From Cryptomeria japonica (lineage: Eukaryota > Streptophyta > Pinopsida > Cupressales > Cupressaceae), in assembly GCF_030272615.1 (NCBI RefSeq), contig NC_081407.1:143162897-143226896 (forward strand): DNA of 64,000 nt, written 5' to 3'. Each line of letters opens with the position of its first letter. The stretch's first letter is position 1. The notes under the pieces were generated by a model that ran no database searches, was not told the origin of the DNA, and saw nothing but the letters and a program-made list of their open reading frames with translations. Positions 23,471-34,570 of the stretch are shown here, in pieces. A program made the translations under genes and the position numbers.

Positions 23471-24240
23471 CGACACTTCGGGTGTCTTTTTATATATACA
23501 TTTTTACATGTAGGATTGCACAAGTCCTAAGTCAAATAGAACTCTACTTTTGACTATCTATAGTTAGTTGAACTTTTTCCTAATTTTTTCTCATAGCCCA
23601 TCTCCTATATATATGAGGATGCTCATTGTAAATAATCATCTTTATGCATAGAAACAAAACTCTGCCAGTTTGTGTAGCTACTTGAGACTTTGAGCTTATT
23701 TTTCAATTCAGTTTCAAGCGAATAAAGGAGTGATTGTGCATTCAAACTTTGAGTTGAATCATAGTTATATGCAATTTTAGTGTACTTATGTCATTGCGAT
23801 TACATAAGCTGGAGTTTACTTAAGGAATTGTGAAGTTGTTATTTGTGTGAAAGTGCCTTTAAATCTCATATTTTATAGTCTTTGAATTGCAATATTAAGT
23901 TTTGAAGGAAGTAATTGGTAATAGAGTTAGACAAAGTTCTCGATTGTCTTTGTGCTATGAAGTTTCCTTCTATGTTTAATTTTTTTAAAATATATTAGAT
24001 AGTCTTTGAGCTACTATATATTGCACCTCTTGTATTGAAGTTGTAGAAAGAAGTTGCAGAAGTCTTTGAACTTGTGTAAGTTCTTTAGTCATATTTTGCA
24101 TTGATGCTACACGAGGCTATCCCTTCATTAAACTTCGTGGTATCGGTTATTATTTTTCATTAACTTCCTTAATTGTAAGTCTTGTAAGAAAAACCCTATT
24201 CGGAAATAAGAGAATAGGGAGAGCATTAATCCCTAAATAA
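23471..24240 (+). other. Non-coding, LTR- or UTR-like remnant
   Basis: No open frame. It contains a TATA-like CTATATATATGAGG near 23608 followed by transcript-like, T-rich text, which could be an LTR promoter or a 3' region of the decayed frame before it. No paired LTR was found in the window. From 24241 to about 24840 I see only unremarkable sequence and a poly-A run near 24841. Confidence 0.3.
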
Positions 24241-24840
24241 GAGGAATTAATGATTGTAACACCCAAGTTGTAAGTTTATTTTTGTTCTTAGTCAAGAGTA
24301 GTGTTGATCGATAAAATTGCTTCTATGAAAACAACCTTATGGGAAACTCAGTGATGGTAGACCTGCACATGTTCACTGAGTGACTTCTAGGATTTTATAA
24401 GTCGTATCTTCGTTCATTTGGGGGGAGAAAAGGGAAAGAAGGAAACATTTAAAGAAAATCTACTCTAAAGCGATACATTGCAATTGATTTTAATGCAATA
24501 AGGGGCACATAGAACTTCACATACATGTTATTTCGAGGCCCATTCAACAATCTACATGCCTAGAACAGTAATCAAGATATGACCAAAATTCCTTTTAACA
24601 TAAAGCAATACACACCATGCATCCACCAGATAACAAGTGCAAAAACATAGTTTAATCGGCAAAGTATTAGGCATATATTTCTAAAGTTATGTCGGAATCT
24701 CAAAGATGCATAGAAAACTACTAAAGCATATTGAAAAATAGTAATCATAGAGGCCGCAGGAACAGTTTGATTATCCCCTCTTTAGAAATACAATCACAAC
24801 TTAAAGGATCGATTCCTCTAGAATATCAGTCTATATCTCA

Positions 24841-25300
24841 AAAAAAAAAAAGTTTTGAACCCTTTTTACAATGCGCCCTCGGGCTTATCTAGAAAAAACC
24901 CCTTTGATCCAAAACGATGGTTGAAATTGAAAAGGCCCCTACATATCTTCCATGTGTCCACTGTCATCATGGAGGTTGTTGCAGCTGTCGCGAGCTTGAT
25001 CTTTGCATCACTATTTTCCTCCCATGCGCACAACATGGTTGCCACCTGGAAATTCCCATTTTTTGTTGCAACTGCTTGATCACACGGTCTTCTCATTTTG
25101 TTTGCGCTCGCGCTTCCCAGTTTTGCCACGCAGTGCCTCTTGCTGCCTTCCGCCTTTGAAATCTCCCTGGGCTCAAAACATCTCTAGGCTCGTGCTTTGT
25201 TGGTCCATGTGGCACGTAGGCAAAGCTCTTGGAGCCCTCTTTTCCCTTCGCCATTGAACACCCCATGGTGCTGACACGTGGCACTCTCGTGTGCCTTTAG
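24841..25300. other. GC-richer non-coding stretch before the Tork element
   Basis: Several overlapping short ORFs occur in all frames but none has a recognisable domain. It contains GACACGTGGC (G-box-like) at about 25272, and a similar GACATGTGGC occurs at about 31362 on the other side of the Tork insertion. It looks like old LTR sequence, but I cannot place it in a family. Confidence 0.3.
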
Positions 25301-26195
25301 TGTAAGGAAGTTAAGTAGCGGAAACAACTTCCTACACTAACCTTGAGAGGAGGGTAATGCAAAACTTTTTCAGATCGTTACAATAGTTACAGAAAATAGA
25401 AATAGATATAATAGCAATCATACCACAACACAATGATTTACGTGGGGAAAACCCTTTCGGGAGAAAAACCCCACCCTCCAAAAGCAGCTCAATATTTTAT
25501 TCAGCAATCAAAAACAGATTACAACATACTTGCAGAGCAAGCTCTTCACAGAAGTACCACTAATCAGAGATTCAGAGGCAACTCAATAGCCATAAGACTC
25601 TTACACCCAACCTCTATCTCTCACACCTCATAAATAGGAGATACAATACAAGAAACCATCAAACGGTATTACAAAACCATGGGCTAAAACCACCCAATAA
25701 GGTGTAGCCGACCTTATCTCCCTTCTAGATGCCCTATGACATGTTAAAGCACACATCAACATGTGTCGCTCCCTTTTTACAACTCATTTATGTATTCGAT
25801 AGAAATTATTTTTCCTATTTCAGGAGTACAAACTTCCGGAGGCCATAACTTGAGAATCGGGTGTCCGATTGACGAACCGTTTGAAGCGCCGGAAAGCTCG
25901 CGAAGTGCTCTATCACCTCATAACCAGTTTCGCCGGTTATGGCCATTTTTCAGGGCGTTTCGGAGCCTTTAAAGTCCCCAAAATTAAGTTTAAACATTTT
26001 ATTGCACCCCTCCAAGACGAAAACTTTAATATCTTCAAAACTAGTTGTGACCTTGCGATGCAACTTTACCGGAATGCTTATCTAACCAACGAGAAGCTTT
26101 AGGGAAAGTTTCGCACCATTTCGTGCTCAAATGAAAACTTACTATAAATAGTAACCTCGCATAAATGCAAGGTTGAGACACCATTTTTCCCAACA
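25301..26195 (-). repeat. 3' LTR of the Tork-like element
   Basis: 895 bp, starts TGTAAGGAAG and ends CCCAACA on the plus strand. The minus strand carries CCTATTTATGAGG near 25628-25640, a plausible TATA region. A polypurine tract (GTGGGAGATT on the minus strand, about 26196-26205) abuts it. Confidence 0.95.
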
Positions 26196-26251
26196 AATCT
26201 CCCACTTGTCGAACACCTTGCAAGAGCAGAAGGGAATGTCAACACAATGAA

Positions 26252-29020
26252 TCAATTGCTAGGGGCCATAAGGCCCATAGACTCTGAACACCATCTGAAC
26301 TTCTCTGTGCTCATAGCCTTAGTTAAAGCATCTGCAACATTCATCAAAGTTTCCACCTTAACTAGCTTTACTCTACCATCTTCGACCATATCTCTAACAA
26401 AATGATACTGAACATCAATATGTTTGGTCCGGGCATGAAATGTCGGGTTCTTAGCTAGGCTAATTGCACTCTGACTGTCACAGTAAACTGTCACTGTACC
26501 TTGTTTTATTCCAATATCCGAACACAGTCTCTTAAGCCAAATGGCCTCTTTACAAGCATGAGTAGCTGCCATATACTCTGCTTCAGTAGTGGATAAAGCA
26601 ACCACAGCCTGTCGCTTACTCATCCAACTAATTGCACCACCAAACAAAGTAAACACATAAGCACTGGTGGATCTTCTGCTATCAATATCACCTGCCCAAT
26701 CTGAATCCACATAACCATGGATATCAAGGGAAGTTATGTCTCCAATTGAATTACCATGATAACACAAAGAATACTCTGAAGTACCCTTCAAATATCTGAA
26801 GACTCTTTTGACTGCATCCCAATGAACTCTACCAGGATTAGACATATATCTAGAAAGTACTCCCACTGCTTGGGCAATGTCTGGTCTAGTACAGACCATA
26901 GCATACATCAAGCTTCCAACCGCACTCTGGTAAGGCACTCTGTTCATGTCTTCCATCTCCAATGGGGATGTAAGACAATCTGAAATAGATAGTTTCATTC
27001 CAACTGTAAAAGGAACACTCAATGGTCTACAATTCTGCATGTTGAACCTCTGTAACACTGAATTCACATACTTACTCTGGCCTAGCCATAGCTTTCTGTT
27101 CACCCTATCTCTTCTAATTTCCATCCCAAGAATGTGCTTTGCTGCACCAAGATCTTTCATTTCAAATTTAGCAGCGAGCTGAGACTTCAGTTCTGAAATC
27201 ATACCTTTCCCTTTGCCAATGAATAACATATCATCAACATACAATGCAATGAATAAGAAATGATCACCATAAGATTTATAATAAACACAGTGATCTGATT
27301 TAGAACGTTCAAATCCCAAACTCAACACATATGTATCAAATTTTTGGTACCACATCCTAGGACTTTGTTTGAGGCCATACAAAGATTTCTTCAATTTACA
27401 GACCAAATTACTTTTGCCTTTCACCACATAGTGCTCCGGCTGTGTCATATAAATATCTTCCTCCAAATCACCATGAAGGAAAGTAGTTTTCACATCCATT
27501 TGCTCAACCTCTAAATCATAAGCAGTAGCAATAGAAAGCAAAAATCTAATGGACGTCATTTTTGCAACAGGAGAAAATATCTCACCGTAATCAACACCCT
27601 CAACTTGAGAGTAGCCTTTTGCAACCAACCTTGCTTTATACTTCTCAATGCTTCCATCTGAACCAATCTTTTTCTTGAACACCCATTTACAACCAACAGG
27701 TTTTCGTCCTTCAGGCAATGGTACAAGATCCCATGTATCATTCTTTTTCAAAGCTGCCATTTCTTCCTCCATAGCAATCTTCCAGGATTCTGCATCATTC
27801 ATACCTAATGCCTCTTCTACAGATTTCGGTTCATCCACACTAGTATTCAGAGCAAAAATACATCTCCAATCATTAGGTGAATACCTTTCAGGTGGTTGTC
27901 TATGTCTTGTAGACCTTCGAACAAGCTGAGTTGGAGGTTCTTCCTCCTCTTCTGAAGATTCAGAGCTAGACGAGCTCTCCTCAAATTCTTGCCTATCTAG
28001 GGGTCTCGATTCAACTCTTTCAGGTGTAGAAGGAAGTTGAATCACATCTTCTTTTTTAGTCTGTTCTGGCTGCAATGTAATAGAAGGAGACTTAATTTCT
28101 CTAAAAATAACACTTCTACTGTGAATTACCTTTTGTGCAACAGGGTCCCAAAGCTTGTATCCTTTCACACCATAACTATACCCGATGAAGATACATTTCA
28201 CAGCCTTGTTCTCCAACTTTGTTCGCTTCTCCTTTGGCACATGTGCATATGCCTCGCAACCAAAAACTCTAAGATGTCTCAATGAAGGCTTGTGACCTGA
28301 CCATGCTTCCATAGGCGTTTTATCAACAAGAGCTGATGTAGGAGACCTGTTAATCAGGTAGCAAGCAGTGGCAACAGCTTCAGCCCAAAACTTTTGTTTG
28401 AGACCAGCACCACTCAACATACTCCTAGCCTTCTCCATCAGTGTCCTATTCATTCTTTCTGCAACTCCATTCTGCTGTGGAGAATACGGAGTTGTCTTCT
28501 GCCTGTTAATTCCACAGTCTTTACAAAATCTATCAAAATCATTAGAGCAAAACTCACCGCCATTATCAGTTCTCAAACATTTTATTTTCTTTCCAGTCTG
28601 CAACTCAACCATTGCTTTAAATTCTTTAAAGTGACTAAAAACTTCAGATTTACTCTTTAGAAAATATACCCATGTCCTTCTACTAAAATCATCAATAAAT
28701 GAAACATAATATGTGGATTTTCCAATCGAAAAGACATCTACTGGACCAAACACATCAGAATGGATAAGATCCAAAACACCACAAGTTTTATGAGAACTCG
28801 AGTAAAACTGAACGCGGTTTTGTTTTCCATAAATGCAATGCTCACAGAAATCAAAGTCAAGATTACAATCATTCAAACCTTCAACAAGATTTTTATTTTT
28901 CAAGGTCCTTAGACCCTTTTCTCCAATGTGGCCGTCTCTGGTGCCATAACATAGTCTTCTTTGCAGGTAACTTTGCTTCAAACGAAAGAGCACCCTTAGG
29001 TACCCAAAAACCATTTCCAT
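26252..29020 (-). pseudogene. Tork-like pol: integrase, reverse transcriptase, RNase H
   Basis: A 922-codon open frame; the first roughly 25 residues are out of the natural frame. Integrase triad: D89 (LIHSDVFGP), D152 (CLRTDNGGEF) and E188 (NGVAERMNRT), with 35 residues between the last two. An acidic/Ser linker ends at YSPNDWRCIFAL. RT starts near WKIAMEEEMAALKKNDTWDL, with the YVDDMLFIGK catalytic box. RNase H shows YVDSDWAGD, STTEAEYMA and YCDSQSAISL, and the C-terminus has VADALTKAMS. The domains look intact. It is separated from gag-protease only by a 2-nt deletion near 28940, where CACCAGAGACGGCCACATT reads as HQR then, shifted, GHIGEKG. Confidence 0.95.
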
Positions 29021-30296
29021 CTGTTGAAGGTGAAACCTTCAAATCTTCCAATGAAGTATCCGCAGATTTGCTTTTTACAGAAGTGCTATTACATTCAACA
29101 GTGTATGCTTCAAGCTTATACAAAGTGCCAAACCTGACACCTCTAGCAACTACCATAGCACCCTTAATCATCTTACATCCTGCTTCAGAAAAGACTACCT
29201 GCACACCCGCATCTATCAGTTTGCTCACAGATAACAGGTTTCGTTTTAATCCAGGGATATGCAGCACACCATTAATCCTTTTTATTCTACCATCAGAAAA
29301 CCTGATTCTAACTTTACCTCGACCAACAATGTCTAGATGTGAATCATCACCCAAGTACACCTTACCTCCATTAAATCCTTCATATTCAGAAAACCAATCT
29401 CTATTGGAAGTCATATGAAAAGATGCACCTGAGTCAATTAGCCAGGCATCATTACTTGCATGAGTCACCAAAGCCGCAATAAAGGCATCGCCATCTTCCT
29501 TGTCAGACTCAGAATCAGAATCGAACTTTTTCTTTTTCTTCTTCTTCTTTTCTTCTTTGCAGTCCTTACGGATGTGACCCAGTTTACCGCAGTTCCAACA
29601 AATGACTTTGGACTTTCCAGGAGATTTCGATCTCCCTTTGGATTTGGACTTGTCGCGCTTCTCATTCTTCTTGCCTTTCTCCCTAGGTCTTCCACGAACG
29701 GTTAGGGCTTCCTTTGAACTGATGGATACCTTCCTTCGCATCTCTTCACCGAGTAGGGCACCCACCACGTCTTCAGATTTCAAAACAACAGAAGTACTAC
29801 CGATAGCCATAACAAGAGAATCCCACGAATCAGGCAAAGAACAAAGCAAGATCTGACATTTCTCCTCCTCATCCATCTTAACACCGATGGATACTAATTG
29901 AGCCACCAACATATTGAATGCTTCCAGGTGGTCTGCAATTCATCCACCCTCTTCCATCTTCAAGGAATACAATTTCTTTCTTAAGAAAATTTGATTTAAT
30001 AAAGATTTCACTTGATACATCTCACCAAGCTTAGTCCATAGCTTCTTTGTAGAGTTCTCTTCATGGACATTGATTAGAACAGAGTTTGCCAGGCACAGTC
30101 TGATTAGACCCTTGGCTTTTCGGTCCATAACATCATACTGAGCTGCCGCAGTAGGATCTGAGGGCCTTTGGACATTCGCATCAACAACATCCCAAAGATC
30201 TCGATCTATTAGCAGATCTTCCAACTTCAGCTTCCACATCTCAAAATTACTTCCATTAAATTTCTCCACCTCTATTCTCCCTGACGAACTCGCCAT
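28893..30296 (-). pseudogene. Tork-like gag and protease, one nonsense codon
   Basis: It starts at the ATG at 30296 (MASSSGRIEVEKFNGSNFEM), 124 bp inside the 5' LTR. The gag domain runs to a TGA at 29940-29942, which could derive from CGA, and continues in the same frame from IADHLEAFNMLVAQLVSIG. The zinc knuckle is CWNCGKLGHIRKDC, followed by a Lys run. The protease site is WLIDSGASFHMTSNRDW, and GVLHIPGLKRNLLSVSKL follows. The frame leaves the natural reading at LWHQR because of the 2-nt deletion and stops at 28893. The product would form particles and process the polyprotein. Confidence 0.93.
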
Positions 30297-30406
30297 CTGA
30301 ATATTCTTGCAACAAGATCAAAAAGTGTCTTTTGCACAAGCTCCCACTCAAATCTGGATTAGTTCAAAAAACCCAACTGCCCACAATTGAAACCAAAGGT
30401 GATCAA

Positions 30407-30417
30407 GCTCTGATACA
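30407..30417 (-). other. Primer binding site, initiator tRNA-Met type, one mismatch
   Basis: The minus strand reads TGTATCAGAGC next to the LTR end, versus the usual TGGTATCAGAGC. It identifies the right LTR as the 5' LTR. Confidence 0.75.
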
Positions 30418-30419
30418 CT

Positions 30420-31314
30420 TGTAAGGAAGTTAAGTAGCGGAAACAACTTCCTACACTAACCTTGAGAGGAGGGTAATGCAAAACTTTTTCAGATCGTTAC
30501 AATAGTTACAAAAAATAGAAATAGATATAATAGCAATCATACCACAACACAATGATTTACATGGGGAAAACCCTTTCGGGAGAAAAACCCCACCCTCCAA
30601 AAGCAGCTCAATATTTTATTCAGTAATCAAAAACAGATTACAACATACTTGCAGAGCAAGCTCTTCACAGAAGTACCACTAATCAGAGATTCAGAGGCAA
30701 CTCAATAGCCATAAGACTCTTACACCCAACCTCTATCTCTCACACCTCATAAATAGGAGATACAATACAAGAAACCGTCAAACGGTATTACAAAACCATG
30801 GGCTAAAACCACCCAATAAGGTGTAGCCGACCTTATCTCCCTTCTAGATGCCCTATGACATGTTAAAGCACACATCAACACGTGTCGCTCCCTTTTTACA
30901 ACTCATTTATGTATTCGATAGAAATTATTTTTCCTATTCCAGGAGTACAAACTTCCGGAGGCCATAACTTGAGAACCGGGTGTCCGATTGACGAACCGTT
31001 TGAAGCGCCGGAAAGCTCGCGAAGTGCTCTATCACCTTGTAACCTGCCTCACCGGTTACGGCCACTTTTCAGGGCATTTCAGAGCCTCTAAAGTCCCCAA
31101 AATTAAGTTTAAACATTTTATTGCACCCCTCCAAGACGAAAACTTTAATATCTTCAAAACTAGTTGTGACCTTGCGACGCAACTTTACCGGAATGCTTAT
31201 CTAACCAACCAAAAGCTTTAGGGAAAGTTTCACACCATTTCGTGCTCAAATAAAAACTTACTATAAATAGTAACCTCGCATAAATGCAAGGTTGAGACAC
31301 CATTTTTCCCAACA
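30420..31314 (-). repeat. 5' LTR of the Tork-like element
   Basis: 895 bp, same ends as the 25301-26195 copy, with no length difference. By eye about 23 substitutions separate the two; 11 of these fall in 31038-31088. Confidence 0.95.
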
Positions 31315-31319
31315 TTTAG

Positions 31320-31875
31320 GAGAGTGCGAAGATGTAGGCTTGCGAGAAACTACACCATGCTGACATGTGGCGCGCTCGTACCTACTCCGCGTGAACGACA
31401 AAAAAATGGTCTTGACTTGGCGGGATCATAACTTTCTGCTCGACACTTGAAATCTCAAGCCTCTTACACCATTGGAAAGGTCTTCAAAAGATCTAGTTTT
31501 AGTCCCTTAAGATGATGCCTTCGACTATCAAGTTAAGGGTGTGGGACAGTTTCGACCCCAAATTTTTCTCTAAAGGCCTTCGAAAATGCAAATTATTGAA
31601 ACATAGGAAAAATTTTGAAATTTGGTTTTTTCAATTTTTCTCACCTCTGCATGGCTCCAGATCTCTTTTGGACTGATTTTGACATGTCTCGACCAAAGCC
31701 TCCAATCATAATTCCTTGAAGATGTAGATTTTATCTACAAGTAGATAGGTGAAAGGAAATAAGAAGACAACCTCCCCTTAATGAGGAGATATTAGATCTC
31801 ACACACTGTGGCTGACATTACAGTTTTGTAAACCTTTCCAGTTTATGAAATTTTCACCCAACCCTTTTGAACCAA
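31320..31875. other. Non-coding stretch between Tork element and LINE
   Basis: No supported ORF. It continues the host sequence interrupted by the Tork insertion and resembles LTR-type text (for example 'gggtgtgggacagtttcgac' at 31538). No partner was found. Confidence 0.3.
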
Positions 31876-33100
31876 ACAATGAGGCATTTTTTTTGGAACG
31901 AAACTAAGGATAGGAAGAAAATCTCTTTAATTGCTTGGGACAAAAGTTGACATCCAAAGGAAGTTGGTGGTATTGGAAAGAGAAACATTTCACATATGAA
32001 CTCGACCTTGGGGGATAAGCTCATATGGAAGATATACTATAGTGACCAATAAAAGAGGTCTCGTATCCTATACCATAAATATCTACTCTCCCTACCCTAC
32101 TTGGATCCTTACTGTTAGGGACCCTCCTAGTGGCTCTACGATTTGGAACTTTATTTCCTCTTGTAGGCCCATTATAAGAAATCAAGTGACATGGAGAATT
32201 AAGAATGAGCTTAAGGCCTCTTTTTGGTTTGACTTCTAGAATGGACACAAAATAATTGACAACATGCAAAACTTGGAGGTTTTGAAATAGATTTTGATGG
32301 CACATTGGGGCCACAAGGTGAGAGAATATGTGGAACTTGATTGCAGCGTTGTGTTTCTCAATTGGTATTGGTGCAAAATGAGAGACATAGAGGCCTCGTG
32401 AGATAAAAAAAGATAGCCTTCAACAGTTGTTGGGTGCTAGACCCATTTAAATTTAAGAGGAAGATGATGAGCTGGTTTGGTGTGCCAAGATGACTAAAAA
32501 GATACTTAGTTAAACTTGGCTGTAAAATCCAGTAGGACCTCGTTTAGAAGGAAAATTGTTTGACCCCTCTTATGTGGAGTAGTAAGTGCTTCCCAAAGAA
32601 GGAGTTTTTGTGTGGGCCACTCTTCAAAATAGGATTCTAACTAGGGATAGGTTTAAAAGGTTAGTTTTTTGGGGGCCAAGTAGATGTTGCATCTACAAAC
32701 AAGTAGAGGAAACAACTGAACATCTTCTTCTAAAGTGTGAGTTGGCGAATTTCTACTAGCGAAGCATCATGTAGAAATTAAATTGGCAATACTCGCTACC
32801 CAACAATATATGAGATCTCTTCATCATGTGGTTGAGGCTTAATAGGGGAGCTATTTTTAGTAACATTTGAATACGCTCATAGCCAATCATCATCTAGGAA
32901 ATATGGAAAGAGTAGAACAAAAGATTATTCTAGGACAAAGCATTAACAATAGAAAGACTTATGAGCAAGATTAAAACAAGAATCATAGAGACCACAAATA
33001 ATGCAACCAAAAAGTAGAGTTTGAGGAAAAGAAAATTTACAACTTGGGATGAAAGATTGAAGAAGAAATGGTTCAACTTGTACAAGGTAGGTTAATCTAT
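31876..33100 (+). pseudogene. LINE ORF2 C-terminal part with zf-RVT domain
   Basis: Recognisable pieces in shifting frames are FFWNETKDRKKISLIAWD, KEVGGIGKRNISHMN, IWNFISSCRPIIRNQVTWRI and, at 32609-32740, WATLQNRILTRDRFKRLVFW followed by CCICKQVEETTEHLLLKCE. The Cys-Cys-His-Cys pattern of the last segment is the zf-RVT (PF13966-type) motif. The catalytic RT core lies upstream of the truncation and is absent. Confidence 0.8.
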
Positions 33101-33119
33101 CCAATAGGGTGAGAAAGGA

Positions 33120-33600
33120 TGTTAAGTGGATGCCTCCTAATGAAGGTTGGGTTAAGGTTAACTTTGATGGGGTGGCCTAATGCAATCCAGGCTTGGTGGG
33201 TGTAGGTTGTGTTATTTGAGACCACGAAGGGAAAATCATGAGGCTCTTGGGAAAGAAGTTAGGAAAAACAACACATAATGAAGTATAATTCCAAGCAGCT
33301 TTAATGAGTGTGAAGGCCATAAGAAGATTAAGTTTCTAGAAGATCCCTGTTGAGGGGGACTCACAATAGTTATTAATGCAATTCGAGTAGGAAACACCCC
33401 AAATTGAAAATTGGATGTATGGATAAGACAAATTTATGGAGGTGCTAGTGTCCTTTGATAGTTTTATCATCACCCATATACTCCGAGAAGGAAATGACAT
33501 GGCTAATGAGGTGGTTAAAACTTTGGTTGATATGCTAGTGATGAAGGTGAAGGTCACTTCAATCATTAATTGGTATGATATTTACTCTCACAACATGTGA
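33120..33600 (+). pseudogene. LINE RNase H domain, broken
   Basis: WMPPNEGWVKVNFDGVA starts the domain, with the first Asp in NFDG. Downstream are GLVGVGCVI, HEGKIM, PVEGDSQ (second acidic motif) and LREGNDMANEV. Several stops interrupt. It removes RNA during element replication in active relatives. Confidence 0.75.
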
Positions 33601-33765
33601 ATTTTATTGATTCACATGCCCATATTTGAGTGATAAGATGGCTAGCACGTCAGCGAAGGCATTCATTTAATGAATGTAAGTGTCAACTTAATGGGAAATC
33701 ATTTTACTTGGTCTTTAAAAAGAGTGCAAGTACAAAGCATTGTGATGTAACAAGTGATGCCAACC

Positions 33766-34302
33766 ATGGATACTAGATTTTTCAGAGATATGTCTGAACA
33801 TAGGTTGATGGAGGTGTTTTAGACTAAAATGGGGATCATTTTGCACACACTGAGAATGGCCCATGAGAACAACTACCTAAATAGAAATGGGCGATATCGT
33901 GTGAATTCTAACCTCGCCTTGATGTTTTTGGCAATGTCGATAGACTCTAGGGAGTTAATGTGTATGGTAGAGAATCTCATGAGAAAGTTTGTGTGGTCAA
34001 ATTGGTGTGGAGAAATGAAGGATTATCTTGAGAGGGCCATCCATGTTCATGACCTTATCTCAAATGGAAGGAAGCAACCAAAGTTGGGGGATAAGGATGA
34101 ATACTCGTTAAAATTTTTGGTTATGTGGGATGTGGGAATGAAGATGGCAAAAAGAAGAAGCTAGGAAGAGGAAGGAATAAATTTCCTCAAAGGCTATGTT
34201 GAAGGGGTGGCAGTGAGAGATAGGAACTGGGTGTTTATGTTGGTGGAAGAGGAAGACAATGCGGAGCTAAAAGAGGGAGATAATACAAAAGAAGATGGGT
34301 GA
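33766..34302 (+). pseudogene. Extra ORF downstream of LINE RNase H, unrecognised
   Basis: A 179-codon frame from the ATG at 33766 (MDTRFFRDMSEHRLMEVF) to a TGA at 34300-34302, interrupted by two TAG codons (about 33820 and 34162). The longest open piece is 33829-34164. It contains NSNLALMFLAMSIDSRELM, KFVWSNWCGEMKDYLERAIH and KFLVMWDVGMKMAKRRS, then the acidic tail MLVEEEDNAELKEGDNTKED. I recognise no domain. It lies between RNase H and the LINE 3' end, so it may be an accessory ORF of this LINE family or sequence captured by it. Confidence 0.5.
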
Positions 34303-34570
34303 GTGGGGTGATCACAATGGAATGTGTGGGTGTCATTTCATGGTTCCATTTTTTTGACATGGGCTTTGCCTTTGATGTCTAGTAACATTATAATGTTTAA
34401 TTTGTTCATAGTCTTTGCATAACTAATGGCATAATATGTAATGTAAAATTGTTGTAGGCCAATTTTGAAGTATGACTAGTTTTTATTATGTTAGATGCTG
34501 GTCTTTCTTTAGAAGGTAAGTTCAGGAGTAGCCTGGGTGTGTCAATTGCAATGTGCATAAACCTTAATTA

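Larger units (their letters stand above)
25301..31314 (-). mobile_element. Ty1/copia element, Tnt1/Tork-like, nearly intact
   Basis: Full length: two 895-bp LTRs, TG...CA ends and target duplication TTTAG at 25296-25300 and 31315-31319. The coding region has a single in-frame TGA and one 2-nt deletion. Domain order is gag, CCHC knuckle, protease, pre-integrase, integrase, RT, RNase H. Pol motifs such as WLIDSGASFHMT and KGYKLWDPVAQKVIHSR are of the Tnt1/Tork type. By eye the LTRs differ at about 23 sites, nearly half of them in one 51-bp patch. It is the youngest-looking insertion here. Confidence 0.95.
31876..34570 (+). mobile_element. Plant LINE (L1-type) 3' portion, 5'-truncated and decayed
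   Basis: The plus strand carries the end of a LINE ORF2 (post-RT region, zf-RVT domain), then RNase H, then a further ORF and a T/G-rich 3' end. Known: zf-RVT followed by RNase H is typical of plant L1-type LINEs. There are many stops and shifts, so it is inactive. The 3' end is set roughly where LINE-tail-like text ends near 34570; no clear poly-A tail or target duplication was found. Confidence 0.8.

Noticed and set aside
24855-25284. Six overlapping 60-87 codon ORFs suggesting a small gene
   Set aside because: Open in several frames on both strands at once because the stretch is GC-richer; no domain, no consistent start, and it looks like old repeat sequence.
25763-31221. Matching 69- and 77-codon ORFs at 25763-26102 and 30882-31221 as a duplicated gene pair
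   Set aside because: They are the same positions in the two LTRs of the Tork-like element and open by chance.
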